Below, piece after piece: positions 23,732-34,335 of a stretch of DNA of 64,000 nt. The position numbers and the translations under genes are program-made. This stretch comes from Pontederia crassipes. Lineage: Eukaryota; Streptophyta; Magnoliopsida; Commelinales; Pontederiaceae. The notes below the pieces were generated by a model. That model ran no database searches. It was not told where the DNA came from and saw nothing but the letters and a program-made list of their open reading frames with translations. The stretch lies in NCBI GenBank assembly GCA_030549335.1, contig CM060183.1:32913768-32977767 (forward strand), given 5' to 3'. Numbering within the stretch: position 1 is the first letter of the stretch; the number at the start of each line of letters is the position of its first letter.

Positions 23732-25295
23732 GAAGATTTTATTTGCCAAGAGGTGCTTGTTGTGTTGTATTAAATCAATAATAACAGAATTTTATAATTA
23801 CTGAGAAACTATTGTATGTTAATTTATTTCCAGCTGTCACATGTATGTTTCCAATCAAATGGAGAGAATTTCGGTAGAAGGCTCTTTTCCGGTATGGTTT
23901 GTTGTATAGAAAAATTTGGCAGAAAACAGTAGCTGTGCTGTAATTATATGAATGAGTTGAACAAGATAATTTTCTATTGATTATGCTCAACTTTGTTGTT
24001 TCCGGTTACACTGCCTAAACTTAATGTAATAGCACTAAACTGAATTGGTTAATCCAACCAATTAAGTGAAAAGAAAATGTAATAGCACTAAACTTAATTG
24101 GTTAATCCAACCAATTAGTGGATACAATAGCACTATCTTGTATGGAAATTGGGTGAAATCTCTAAGATCTAACAACAGTAATGTGTGGATTACTATAAGC
24201 CTTTCCTTCCTAAACAACAACAACAACAACAACAAAGCCTTATCCCATTAGGTGGGGTCGGCTACATGGATCATACGACGCCATTCCGCTCATATTCGTT
24301 GATCCATGTTCATAAGATTCGACAGGATTTTATGCTGACTGTCGGGGCCTAACACAACCCTCCTCCTTTATCCGGGTTTGGGACCGGCTATAAAATATAG
24401 ACGGAGTTTTCCTTCCTAAAGAACATAATGAAATATTGTTTCTGTGTTTTTTGGATTCAATTCGAGAGTATTTCAATGATGTCATTTCAAGTTGGTTGTT
24501 CTGAAGATCATGGGTCAAATTCAACTTCATCTTTGGTGAAACATACCGAGCAGGATAGCATATCTGTTTTCAGTTACCATGCATTATTTTGTGTGTAATG
24601 TGGATTGTGTGTTTTCTATTTGAATGTTGATGCTAAGTGAACATCATGGTTTTATTGTGTGACCAAAAGTCCTCGATCTCCTGAGTCCTGACCTTTTTAA
24701 ATACCTCAGGGTGATAATGAGTCTGAACATTCTGCAATTTATTTCATTTCCTCACTTATTCACTTCTGTTACTTCCAGATGTTAGCAGCTCTGAGAAACT
24801 CTCCAAATTCCATGAGCATGAAAAACCTTAAAGACTGTATTGATCCAAATTTGATGAATTTGTATCCTCATGATTGTGTATACAAGGTGAGTCATTTGCT
24901 CATACATTGTCATTATCTGGAATGAATAATCAAAATTCTCTCATGACCAAAATTCTGGAAGACCTGAGCATATGAATTCCAGAATTTATGTATCAACAGC
25001 TCCTCCAATTTCGTTATGAATCTTCATATGGCATTTCTTCTTTTTTTTTCTTTTGTTAACTGAATAGCAGTTGCATCTTGTATAATGTATTCAAGATTCA
25101 AAGTTGGACTTATATTTGTTGCTTTTGCAGATGGCCATGTTGGCAAAACAATGTGTGGATGATGACCCTATTCTACGGCCAGACATGAAACAAGCAGTTA
25201 TTTCTCTTTCCCAGCTTCTCCTGTCATCCGTAGAGTGGGAGGCGACATTGGCTGGGAACAGCCAAGTTTTCAGTGGCCTTGTACAAGGACGATAG
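17782..25295 (+). CDS. LYK3: LysM-domain receptor-like kinase, LYK3-type, complete (11 exons, 654 aa)
   Basis: Plasma-membrane receptor kinase of the LysM family, which perceives chito-oligosaccharide-type ligands; Arabidopsis LYK3 is linked to immunity/ABA cross-talk (family knowledge). Exons: 17782-18364, 18563-18646, 19500-19784, 20040-20185, 20273-20362, 20465-20570, 20878-21029, 21111-21208, 21304-21451, 24779-24886, 25131-25295; all introns GT-AG and in phase. Seen: signal peptide 1-19; CxC pairs at 77-79 and 135-137 framing the LysM ectodomain, with a LysM-like segment at about 144-192; TM about 234-258; P-loop GHGTYGSV 351-358; K371; HRD 465-467; DFG 485-487; APE 513-515. All catalytic residues are present, so an active RD kinase is expected. 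The closest recalled protein is Arabidopsis LYK3 (tail [10 protein letters not shown]). The in-frame codons before 17782 have no ATG. Intron 9 (3.3 kb) hosts two retroelements. Confidence 0.93.
21555..23731 (+). mobile_element. RTE-clade LINE, 5'-truncated, in intron 9 of the LysM-kinase gene (copy 1)
   Basis: A non-LTR retrotransposon in the sense orientation of the host gene. It ends in the plant RTE signature: translation ending HVADPT, then a (TTG)n tail at about 23699-23731. The 5' part encoding the APE endonuclease is missing: homology with the second copy (43608-45774) starts near 21555-21575, in the linker between endonuclease and RT ([13 protein letters not shown]). I could not find a convincing target duplication. 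It makes most of the intron's length but leaves host splice sites intact. Confidence 0.85.
21706..23688 (+). CDS. RTE-type reverse transcriptase ORF (endonuclease domain absent)
   Basis: Open for about 660 codons. An in-frame TGA at 21703-21705 cuts it off from the preceding linker; the second copy has TGG there, so this is a nonsense mutation. RT motifs in order: [73 protein letters not shown] and the catalytic FADD (22915-22926). The C-terminal part has the RTE hallmark [20 protein letters not shown] and [11 protein letters not shown]. The first in-frame ATG is at 21730. Without its own APE endonuclease it is unlikely to insert autonomously. The long open frame suggests a fairly recent insertion. 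Confidence 0.85.
   Translation, partial: KNVAKKVEMVAKAILGESKGFGPRDKETWWWNEEVQEKVRNKKNCFKVIHLDNSSDNWEKYRLAKREAKKAVSDARAKAYEGFYKELGTKAGEQRIYKIARNKEKESRDLDQVRCIKNEVGKVLVTEGDIKNRWEEYFYKLFNDGCEGSRCDLEDLTVSECELNRSFYRRIRVSEVSEALKKMENGKAVGPDGIPIEVWKCLGEKGVLWLCKLFNEILRSKKMPDDWRLSTLVPIYKNKGDIQNCANYRGIKLMSHTMKLWEKVIEHRLRMETSISERQFGFMPGRSTTEAIYLLRGMMKKYRSRRRDLHMAFIDLEKAYDRVPRDVLWKALQKKRVNVAYIKVIQDMYDGALTRVRTPGGETNEFPIGIGLHQGSALSPYLFNLVIDAITESITEEVPKCMLFADDIVLLADSREEINTKLEIWRNTLESNDFRLSRNKTEYMHSNFTNKQLRDDLKVRLGEDIIPQVTKFKYLGSIVRQDGEIDDDVNHRIQTGWCKWRKATGVLCDRKVPNKVKGKFYRTAIRPAVLYGSECWAMKGQHERKVGVVEMRMLRWMCGHTRLDKIRNDHIRERVGVAPISEKMVENRLRWFGHVQRRPLDAPVRRVDQIIWSPIKRGSGRPRRTLGELIEQDLLVNNIPKGLVTNRAEWRRMIHVADPT
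24215..24407 (-). mobile_element. 193-bp RTE-derived non-autonomous element (SINE-like), with 13-bp target duplication
   Basis: On the minus strand its last ~75 bp match the 3' end of the LINE (GGAATGGCGTCGTATGATCC, GTAGCCGACCCCACCTA) and end in (TTG)n. Its first part (CCGGTCCCAAACCCGGATAA, GGAGGGTTGTGTTAGG) is not in the truncated LINEs here and may be the RTE 5' end or a SINE body. It is flanked by a perfect direct repeat TTTCCTTCCTAAA (24202-24214 and 24408-24420). It lies in intron 9 of the LysM kinase, antisense to the gene. It is probably mobilised by an RTE reverse transcriptase that recognises the shared tail. Confidence 0.8.
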
Positions 25296-26168
25296 TTAAG
25301 GTGATGTCCGTGCGCCCACTGTGTAATCATTTATAGCCATATGCCCCTTTGTATCTCCGAAATTGTACAGTTGTCATCTGTCCTGTGTTTGTACCAGTGC
25401 CGACGTTTCTCCTCGGATAATTCTTTGGACGAGTATTCCTTCCTAGGATAGGTACATTTGTTTGTCTGTACCTCTAAGTTTGCGTAGCTTTAGCAGGGTT
25501 GTCGTGGCTTTCTTGAATGAGATCAAACACTTCATTTATGTAATTAACTTCACAATGAGGAAAGATGTTTATCATACCGGTTGAGAAATTTGAGGCTACC
25601 ACTGGTTTGGCATTGAGACATTCTTTTATTTTTAACCCTCATGTACATGCTACAGTGATGCTTTAATGAAACTTTTATCCTTTTCCTTTAGAAAAAAAAA
25701 TCGAATAGCTGCGAACGTCCAACTTTCTGAGCTTATGCTCAGAGTAACCAACTCAGCAATAAAAGCTTGTTTTTCTTGTAAACCGAATAGGTTCTGTTAT
25801 AAATTATGATATAAAAAACTTGACCCTGAATTATAGTAATTGCGATTTTTATACACCGTGTGAAAAATTATGATCAATAGTGGACTTGGGATACCTTTTC
25901 TATTCTCCGGTTTTGCTGAGATGTAATATGTTTAGTTCATTATGCAATCTTCCACGTAGTTTGTGTTCTATAACAAAGGCTTTCATTCTGGGAGCATTGC
26001 CCCTTAAGTATGGAATAAAGTGACCGATCTCAAAAGCAAGTGAAAGTATGCACCACATATCTGTCGAATTATTCTCACAGCCCACATATCATTCCTTTGC
26101 ACAACGTAGATGCTCTACATGTTCAGACTGCAAACCTGATAGCTGCCTTCTGCAGTGCATAAGGAAAA
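25296..26168 (+). other. Intergenic spacer between the LysM-kinase and senescence-domain genes
   Basis: It holds the 3' UTR of the LysM-kinase gene (probably the first 200-350 bp) and the promoter of the next gene. No ORF or repeat of note. Confidence 0.6.
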
Positions 26169-26236
26169 CTATATACCGTCATCTCTCTCTCTCTCTCTCT
26201 CCCTCGCTCCCTCCCTCCCTTAATCCAACAGAAGCC
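26169..26236 (+). promoter_or_regulatory. TATA-like box and CT-rich leader of the senescence-domain gene
   Basis: TATATAC at 26169-26175 is followed by a (CT)n/CCCT microsatellite at 26180-26220 and the ATG at 26237. A leader of only about 30-40 nt is implied. Pyrimidine patch leaders are common in plant genes. Inferred from spacing only. Confidence 0.4.
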
Positions 26237-28002
26237 ATGGGGTGTTGCACTGCTCCCAAGACCTCCTCTCCGGTAAAACGAAGCAACCGCAAAGAAGAGA
26301 AGCTCCTCGGCCTCCCTGGCGCTTCAGTCTACCTCATGCAAGATGCCGAAGTGGTCGAGCTCGCCAGGGGAGATCTCTCCATCCTCAGAATCGTGGAAGA
26401 CGAGGCGACGCTGGCCACCGTTGTGACGGTCGGCTCCGACCTGAGGTGGCCGCTGACCAAGGACGAACCCGTCGTCAAGCTCGACCAGCTGCACTACCTC
26501 TTCACGTTGCCTGATAAGGACGGCGGCTTCCTGAACTATGGCGTGTCGTTCTCTGCAGCCGACGTCCGTTTGGCATCTCTCGACATGTTTCTGAAGGAGC
26601 ACGCGTGCTTGTCCACTTCGTCGCCTTCTTCTTCGGATGTCTCTGCTCCATCTAAAAAGATGCCTTCCTCCGAGGTCTACTGGAAGGATTACGCGCCTAA
26701 AGTTGAGGATTATAATGGCGTCTTGGGGAAGGCGATCGCCCAAGGGACGGGGGAGATAGTGAAAGGCTTGTTCAGGTTGAGCAGTGGATACGCCGGTCAG
26801 GTATGAGCTCCTGCTCTGCATCCAATTCTACTATTGCTGCTCAACTTCTCAGGTGCAATAACAAAGAGCAAGCAATTGCAGGTTCAGAAAGGAGCCAATC
26901 TGTTTCAACCCCAAGCTCAGGTAAGCAAGACTGGTTCATCTCAAACAAAGGAGAAAGCTGATCCTATGATTGAAGGGAACAAAAACCGTGGGGAGATTAA
27001 TAAGGCCATCAGAAGGTATATAAGCTTCTTCATTGAACAAATTTGGCATTTTTTTCTGAACTGAGACATAAAATAGTGAATATCATACGTGAGACACCCT
27101 GCACTTTTCTTCCCTTTTTTTGCTTTTTGCAGGGTGAGAAAGTTATCAGAGATGACAGAGAAGATGAGCAAATCTTTGCTAGATGGAGTTATTCTGGTCA
27201 CAGGTTCCATGACAGCGCCACTTGTACAATCAAAAGCTGGAAGGTCTTTAATGGCCACCCTACCAGGAGAGGCCATTGTGGCATCTATTGATGCAGTCAG
27301 TAAGCACTCGATAACTCTTTATTCAACCTTAGGTGTCTATGAGCTTAATCCTGCGTGAACTTGCCATAATTTATGAAGCCTTGATAAGGGAGCACTGATC
27401 ATGGAGGACTGCTCAAAGTCAGCCTCAAACATTGAAATCAAGAACAGGAAACTACACTTGCATTTTATGAGCTAGAACATCCCTCCTTAATCTTATTAAT
27501 TTGTGGCTTTAATTTGCAGATAAAATTCTAGATGCCGTGGAGGCTGCTGAAAGGAGGACAATTGCTGCAACTTCCGGTGTTGTCGCGGGGGCAGTATCCA
27601 AGAGGCAAGGCAAACAGTCAAACACAGTATCTCTGACAAAATAGTTTAAACTTAAAAGATCTAATTTAGGATCTTTGAGCAACGAGAGCTAATTTGGAAA
27701 AGCAAGCGTGACATAATTCAAGGACTATGACATCCTCATCTTTTTCTTTATTTATGTCCTCTGAAGTTAGAAAGAACAAGTGACACTGCATTTGGCATTA
27801 TGTTCATCTTATGATTGATGAGAGCGACCTTTTGGTGCATGATAGGTTTGGTGAAAGTGCAGGAGAAGCAACAGAGGACGTTTTCGCCACAGCGAGCCAT
27901 GCCATCGGAACAGCTTGGAACCTGTTCAAGATCAGGAAAGCCATCACCCCTTCTTCTTCCCTGAAATCTTCAGTACTGAAGAACGCAGTCAGGAAGAAGT
28001 AA
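26237..28002 (+). CDS. Senescence/dehydration-associated protein, ERD7-like, complete (5 exons, 368 aa)
   Basis: A member of the plant senescence-domain family (ERD7 and relatives such as At4g15450), linked to lipid/membrane changes in stress and senescence. Exons: 26237-26800, 26882-27015, 27133-27299, 27520-27604, 27846-28002; 369 codons including TAA. Seen: N-terminus MGCC, a candidate for myristoylation/palmitoylation; N-terminal module with [18 protein letters not shown] and [17 protein letters not shown]; linker [21 protein letters not shown]-terminal senescence domain from about residue 150, with [31 protein letters not shown] and [13 protein letters not shown]. Introns 1-3 are GT-AG; intron 4 starts AAGAG|GCAAGG, a GC-AG intron required by the frame. 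Exon 1 is very GC-rich. Which paralogue it is, I cannot tell. Confidence 0.9.
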
Positions 28003-28402
28003 CTGTTGGTGCAAGCAAAAAAGATTGGCACCATCCCTATTTATCCATATTGATGCCTGTTGTTCTGCAACAAAAATTATTGAGCTACAAGGCAAATGAA
28101 GTGTGCTTTACTCTATATAACAACAAGTGCTGTTTTAAGCTATAAATATGGACAAGTTTATATACTTTCATGAAGCATTTAAGTTCGGATTCTTAATAAT
28201 TGGTGCGACTAAAATTTTTAGGATGTCCTTAATTTTAATATCGATTTTATCCTACTCATTTTACTATTCCTTTTTTATACAACTAAAAAATGATAGATTC
28301 TCTTTAATAACAACAGGATATCACTTTCCAAATATATGACAAATAAAAGTGAATGAACGACTCTTTTCATATGCTGTCTCACACTAATATTTTACGACAT
28401 GT
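28003..28402. other. 3' flank of the senescence-domain gene
   Basis: Probable 3' UTR in the first 150 bp (AT-rich, AATTATTGAGC-type sequence), then AT-rich spacer up to the LTR element. Nothing else seen. Confidence 0.5.
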
Positions 28403-28407
28403 TTCTA

Positions 28408-28765
28408 TGAAGGAATTGGTAATAAATAAACAAGGGGTATTATCGGAATACCTCGCAGCGGAAGAATGGATCACCGGAGACTTTTCTACGTTGTTTCGAA
28501 TTCGTTGTCGGGATATCGATCACGTACGGAAAGAAGCCACATGTTCACAATCCATATACCTTTGAACGTCGTCGGAATTCAGCAGGCTTGCGACGGAGTT
28601 TGTCGGACTGCTTGTACAACCATACTACAACAGGCTTCTACATGCCTTTATATAGCAGCCCAATAAGAAGTTACATAAACTTCTTTAGTAGTTAATCAAA
28701 CTGCTTAGTGCAGTTTTACATAACTTCGTGTAGTCCAAAGGCCCATTTGGGCGTAAGGTCCAACA
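28408..28765 (-). repeat. 3' LTR of the LARD-like element
   Basis: 358 bp, bounded by TG and CA on the plus strand (TGAAGGAATTGG ... GGTCCAACA). In sense a TATATAAA box lies at 28654-28647 (GCTGCTATATAAAGGC), which would drive transcription of the element. It pairs with 38381-38738. Confidence 0.85.
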
Positions 28766-28865
28766 ATTTCCCACTCGCACTAATGGGCCGATACCCATAT
28801 ACGATTCCAATAAATGTCCGTTATGGTAAATGGATCGTGCGACCCACGAGTACATCTACAACTAA

Positions 28866-29105
28866 GGGAGAACTATGACCTGTTAGGGATACATAGTCAC
28901 TCAACCACTTGAGAGTCTATACTATGACCTATTAGGAATACATAGTTGCTCGATCAATTTGAGAACAAAAAATTATGACCATATAACTGCTCAATCACCG
29001 TGTGAGCTCATGCTATAACGTATTATCATCGTATAACTACTCAACTATCATGTGAGTCAATACTATGATTTATCAATAATACATAGTCGCTCAAACACTT
29101 ATGTT
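28866..29105. repeat. Four to five degenerate tandem units of about 50-60 bp
   Basis: Recurring pieces: CTATGACCTRTTAGG, ATACATAGT.GCTC, CACTTGAGAGTC or TGTGAG, each followed by another ACTATGA or GCTATAA. Located just inside the 3' LTR of the LARD-like element. Units are diverged and have small indels. Confidence 0.6.
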
Positions 29106-31436
29106 ACTCGCTTTGCCTTAGAAACACCTTGCTTGCACACTCCAGACGACACACGTCTTATCATGCATGATTCGATTGATCCGTATTTGTATGCTTACGT
29201 ATTTGGTCAATTGCATCGCAAATACCATACAACACCAGTGAATCTTCCTCTCGCCCTCATATTTCTCAGTTCTAAGTCAGCTATTTTCCTAGTCGTGCCT
29301 CGACGGGCCGCATACAATTTTAGTCTTTGAGTACCTCGCTAAAGTAGCAACACTAACACATTACTCTAAAATATAGTCAAGAGTCTAAGGGCAATCTCCG
29401 GACTTATTCAGTCCTTAAAGACTCACACTCTGACGAAAAAATTATAAAATATTCGTCAAGTCTTAGGGTCGACTTAGCATACGAGGTTCATAACCAAGTA
29501 CTGCGATGAAGACTCCCACTAAAGGAGCGTATGTCATAAACTCGTAACACCGCACAGACTGAAGTCCAGACGTCTATCCGTGACGCCTGACCTGAGTCCT
29601 CCCACTAGTCGCCCAAAAATTAGCGTCATGAGGTCTCACATCTGGCTTCTCTTATCAGGCTACACAGAGTTATATATAAACTCGTGTCATCCTCCCGAAC
29701 ATATTAGGGCAATCTTAGATCATATATCTGGATCTAAATCATTTCATCTCCGTTCGCTATACACTAAGCGCCGAGGCGATTATCCGTATGACTGATAATC
29801 TCATGCCTGATTGACATACTCTACATGCATTGTAAAAAACATTAACTAACTCTAGAATAAAATTTAACATAATTTTATTCATCACAAGAAGATATAGAGT
29901 ACATCATCGCGTAAGCTTTGCGCATGTTAATGCGTCAGTCAAACATACTTACACGTGTATTCATCAACTGTATCTTATTAACACTGTCAAAACATACTAG
30001 ACATTAATATATTTTCCCCTATAATGGTCCATCCGTTTATCAAACAATAGTGACTTACATATTGCAACAAAGGACATACTTGACCATTATCAATATAGGA
30101 GTAAAAGAAAATTTACTTAACCAGAGGGTCTTTCATATTATCATTGAGTATAATACAAACTCAATTTTCATAGTTGACTACTATATATATAGTTTTATTT
30201 TTGCAATATGTCATTCTATAACATGAAGACATAATTGGAGATAAACTTTTGTTTGTTAATATCGTCCTCTTACTAAGCGTTTATTTATTAAGCAAATCTA
30301 TGCAAAACAAGAGTCAACATGCCCATAAGGTGTCTAATTATTCTCTTAATCGCCATCCAACATAAGCGTCCTACATTAGTATGTAAATTTCTTTTTTGAC
30401 CAATGACACAAATATCAGACTATACAACTTATTGTGCATGTTTGATCACTAACCATATTTACAAAATGACATTTCCTTACTTATAGAGTCATAGAGAAAG
30501 TCATGAGATTCAAAAATATTTCTATTAATAAGGGTACCAATGAGTGTACAGTTTCTCATAGAATGTTCAATTCGTCTTTATAACAGACGACTATTGCTGC
30601 AAAGTAATAAATTTACATGAATAATTCTTACGTAAATTTCACACCCGGTGTGAATAACTCTAACACCCATGTCATTTCTATAGAAAGACATTAAATTTTT
30701 CATTAATAGAAGAAATCCCTTATTACTTCTAGCTATTCATAATATTATTTCACATATAACGTCATGACGACATTTTTATCCATAAAAATGGACATACACA
30801 TAATGACATTTATATCATTATTTAGATGAATACTAAATCCACAAATGGATCGTCGCAAACTACATATTGCGCTCAATACTTTTACATTCATCTAATAGTG
30901 AAACAATAGCTAGATTTTTTACGAACGAGAAAAAACATAATAATTTCTCTATAGTCAGCACTCCTGTTGTGATTATTGTTTCTCGTTACTTTTAAATCTC
31001 CTATCATCCGTATCGACTTATTTCGAAGCTAGACGGATGATTTAACAAATCATTGACTTGATTTTCTTCTTTAGACTCTAACTCTTTGCATTAATCAATT
31101 TTCTTTATCTAGGCCGAGAGAGCCTCCATCACTTATTTTAGGCTCATGTTCATTTCATATAATCAACAACGTGAAACATAATTCATATGTTTCAATAAAT
31201 GAACATTGATCATGAGTGACTGTGAATTGCTCCCACTTGGAGAGATGTGGTATGGACAAACCACAAATCAATTTGCATACATTGTCAACTTTGAATCCTC
31301 TTCAACTTCTAAAGTGAAGATGTTACTTAATCTCGTTCAGCCAAGAAAATATATGCATGAATGTCACATCTCTACTTGATATTTCAATAACATTTAGGCA
31401 GCATTAATAATAACATTCCAAATATAACATTGGAAT

Positions 31437-34330
31437 TGTAACGCCCCGAGACCCACGTGACTTTCACGTGCTCAGAGTCGTCCCAAAGGCGCTACTCAAT
31501 TTTCTATAAAACATTTTTGCGGAATATAAACAATAAACGCGGAAGACTTTTTCAATAATAATAGCTAATAATCCATTATATTCAAAATAATTAAAATATT
31601 AATAAGTTCACAATTCTAATAAATGCGGAAATAATAAAAACTAGACAACTCAATCTAGAACATGTGCAACATCTATCTATCACTGAGCATAGCCACATGC
31701 AGGATCATCCTCTATCAAAGTACTCTCACCTGCACGGATCCAGGTACAGGGAAATATCCATGAGTATAAAAATACTCAGTACGTAGGGTCTACTAAATAA
31801 TCAATATGCCCAATCGAAAATAAGATATAATCAATGATGAGTCAATTGAGCAATCAATACAATAATCAATTTACAATATAACGATTTATCAACATGAGCA
31901 ACTATATCAAGTTATGGTCAAAAGACCAATCAATAGAGATAGCAATTAATAATTGCCTAATCAATTGGATCGATGATTCAATATAACAATAGGACAATAA
32001 AGTCATAAATCAATAGGAAGGATCATAAAAAGATCAGATGATCGATCAATATTGATTTAGCAATTAAATGTCTGATCACTATGACACTATTCAATTTAAC
32101 AATTTTCAATTCAATATCAATGGTCATTGGTCAATTACAATTCAATTCGATTCAATGGGCGGAGGCAATGCCAATCAACGCCGGTATTCCAAATGACCAT
32201 GATCTATTCAATTCAATTTAGTTTCAATCCAATTCAATTTAATTCGATTCTATTTCAATTCAATTCAATTTATAATGTTCGGAGTTATCCAATTCAATGA
32301 GGAGCGCTCAGTCAATTAAGGGACACCATGCCACTTTCATGCAGGCCAGTGGGGGATCAGTGCCACGGCAAGCCCAATACGATTCAATGGATTCGTGTAT
32401 GGTGGGGGACGAGTGACCATACACAGGACAGCCATAGTTTTTACACTATCTGCCCCATTCAATTCAATTCAATTCAATTGGTCCCGGCTTAATGGCAATC
32501 AGTGAACATGGGCCCAGTAGCTTTCGGCTTTTATCTTGTTTACCTAAAATGTCTATCTTTAAACAATTTAATTTAGGTAAAACACAAGACCCAATCAGAA
32601 AGACTACTGGATCAGTATCATAATCAATGATAAGATCGGATAGGATAATAAAATATGATCAGATATGATGACAATACGATCATATGATGTGCTAATATTA
32701 TTATCAAGTATGATAAATAATATAATCAGGCATGATAATCAAGAGCGATCAATAATAATATAATTAATATATCACAATATTAATAAGGAATGATAACCAT
32801 GTTATCATAATAATTAATAATAATACAATCAACATATCATACTCCGTCATAATGATAATAAGATAATTACTATAAAACTGATAATTAAAATAAAATCAAC
32901 TAATAAAATAACACTCAATTCTTCTTTTTTTTCTTTTCTATTTCTTTTCATGTTGGCCTATAAAATTCAGTAAATAACTTTCCTCGTCGGAAAATTATAA
33001 CCGAAGGAAATTACAATCCTTCTTTTCCAGCATGCCAACTAATTGTTTTTTTTTATCCTCTCTCACGTTTCTCTCTCCACCAGCAGCATGTTTTTTTTTA
33101 TCTTTGCCATAATCCCTTCTCTCTCTCCATTACTTCAACAAAAGTTTGCCTTTCTCTCTCTCTACCTATTCTGTGGCCCATTAATTTTTTTATTTAAATT
33201 ACTGTCCTATTGTCTGACGCAAGCCGAAACGTCTATTGTAATTTTCAACATCAGGAAGGAATTGCACACCACGAAATAAACGCGAAAGCAAAATTTACAC
33301 ATCGCGAAGGAAAAAAAAATCCCTCTGACGTGTTTACCCTTTTTTTTATCCCTTTTTCTCGACTTTAGAAAGAATTCAATAAAAATTTCTTTCCATATTT
33401 TTATTCTATTTTTTTTTCTATGCTTTCTCTTATGGTAAATCCAATTCCTATTATTTACTTTCCTCTCTCCTATTCACGAAGTGCCACACCCTTTTTTTTT
33501 CTTCCTTCTCTCTCCATATCACCTGCACACACGTTTGTTTATTTTCTTTTCTTTTTCCTTTTTTTTCTCCTTACATCACGGCCGATTTCTCTCCTTCAAT
33601 CTATCTCTCTATTTTTTTTTCTCCCGTGTCACGGTCTCTCTCTCTCAATTATTCTTCTACGCCCGAAAATCTCCTTTTCTCTCACTTCCCTCTCTAGATT
33701 TTTCTCCACATCATTTGCATTAATATTAGATCTTCTCTCTCAACCTTAAGAAAATCGGATTTCCACCAGTGTATTTAGAACTGGGAAAAAAAATCAATGT
33801 TTCCCTTTGTGCAAAAACTCTTTTTTTTTTCATTTTCCCTTAGGCACAAAATACTGTTGGCCGAACTTTTTTTTTAATTTAAAAATAGCAATCTCAATAA
33901 ATAAATAATCAAAGAACCTATGGATCCCCCCTACGTACCTTATAGCCGTTCGACGTTGAATCATGCCTTGTCATGCCTCTGCCGTCGGACACCAAGAATC
34001 CATAAAAAAGAAAACTTTTTTGACGATCGACTCTAAGGATTTATTTATAGGGCTCTTAAATCTTTATCTCCAATTCATCTATAACTTACAATCCTAATCA
34101 AATTTAATCTTTTAATTAATCCCTTTTAACAATTTTGATTTGTTTTAATAATTAAATAATTCCGAATTTAAATAAATATCCCATAATACATTTTTTATCC
34201 TTAATTAAACTCCTCCCCTATTTTCCTTTATTTTCGGAATTATTTATTATAATAATATTAATGGTCATTTTTCTCAAAATAAATAATAAAATATTATTTT
34301 TTTTAACTCTAAAAAATTGGGGTCGTTACA
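31437..34330 (-). mobile_element. 2.9-kb solo LTR of a Ty3/Gypsy element (Tekay/Del-like), nested in the LARD-like element
   Basis: Termini TGTAACGCCCCG ... TTGGGGTCGTTACA begin with TG and end with CA. They are flanked by a perfect 5-bp duplication GGAAT (31432-31436 and 34331-34335). There is no internal domain, so unequal recombination left one LTR. I read its sense as minus: a TATAAATAA box at 34049-34041 lies about 280 bp from the start TGTAACGACCCC, as in chromovirus LTRs. The interior contains AATTCAATTCAA-type simple repeats at about 32090-32480 and CT/T-rich tracts at 33030-33720. Short frames in the T-rich tract (33043-33749) are low-complexity artefacts. Confidence 0.8.
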
Positions 34331-34335
34331 GGAAT

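Noticed and set aside
33043..33749. Plus-strand frames of 78-109 codons that look hydrophobic and membrane-like (FFF, SLS repeats).
   Set aside because: They come from T/CT-rich tracts inside the solo LTR; low complexity explains the hydrophobicity.
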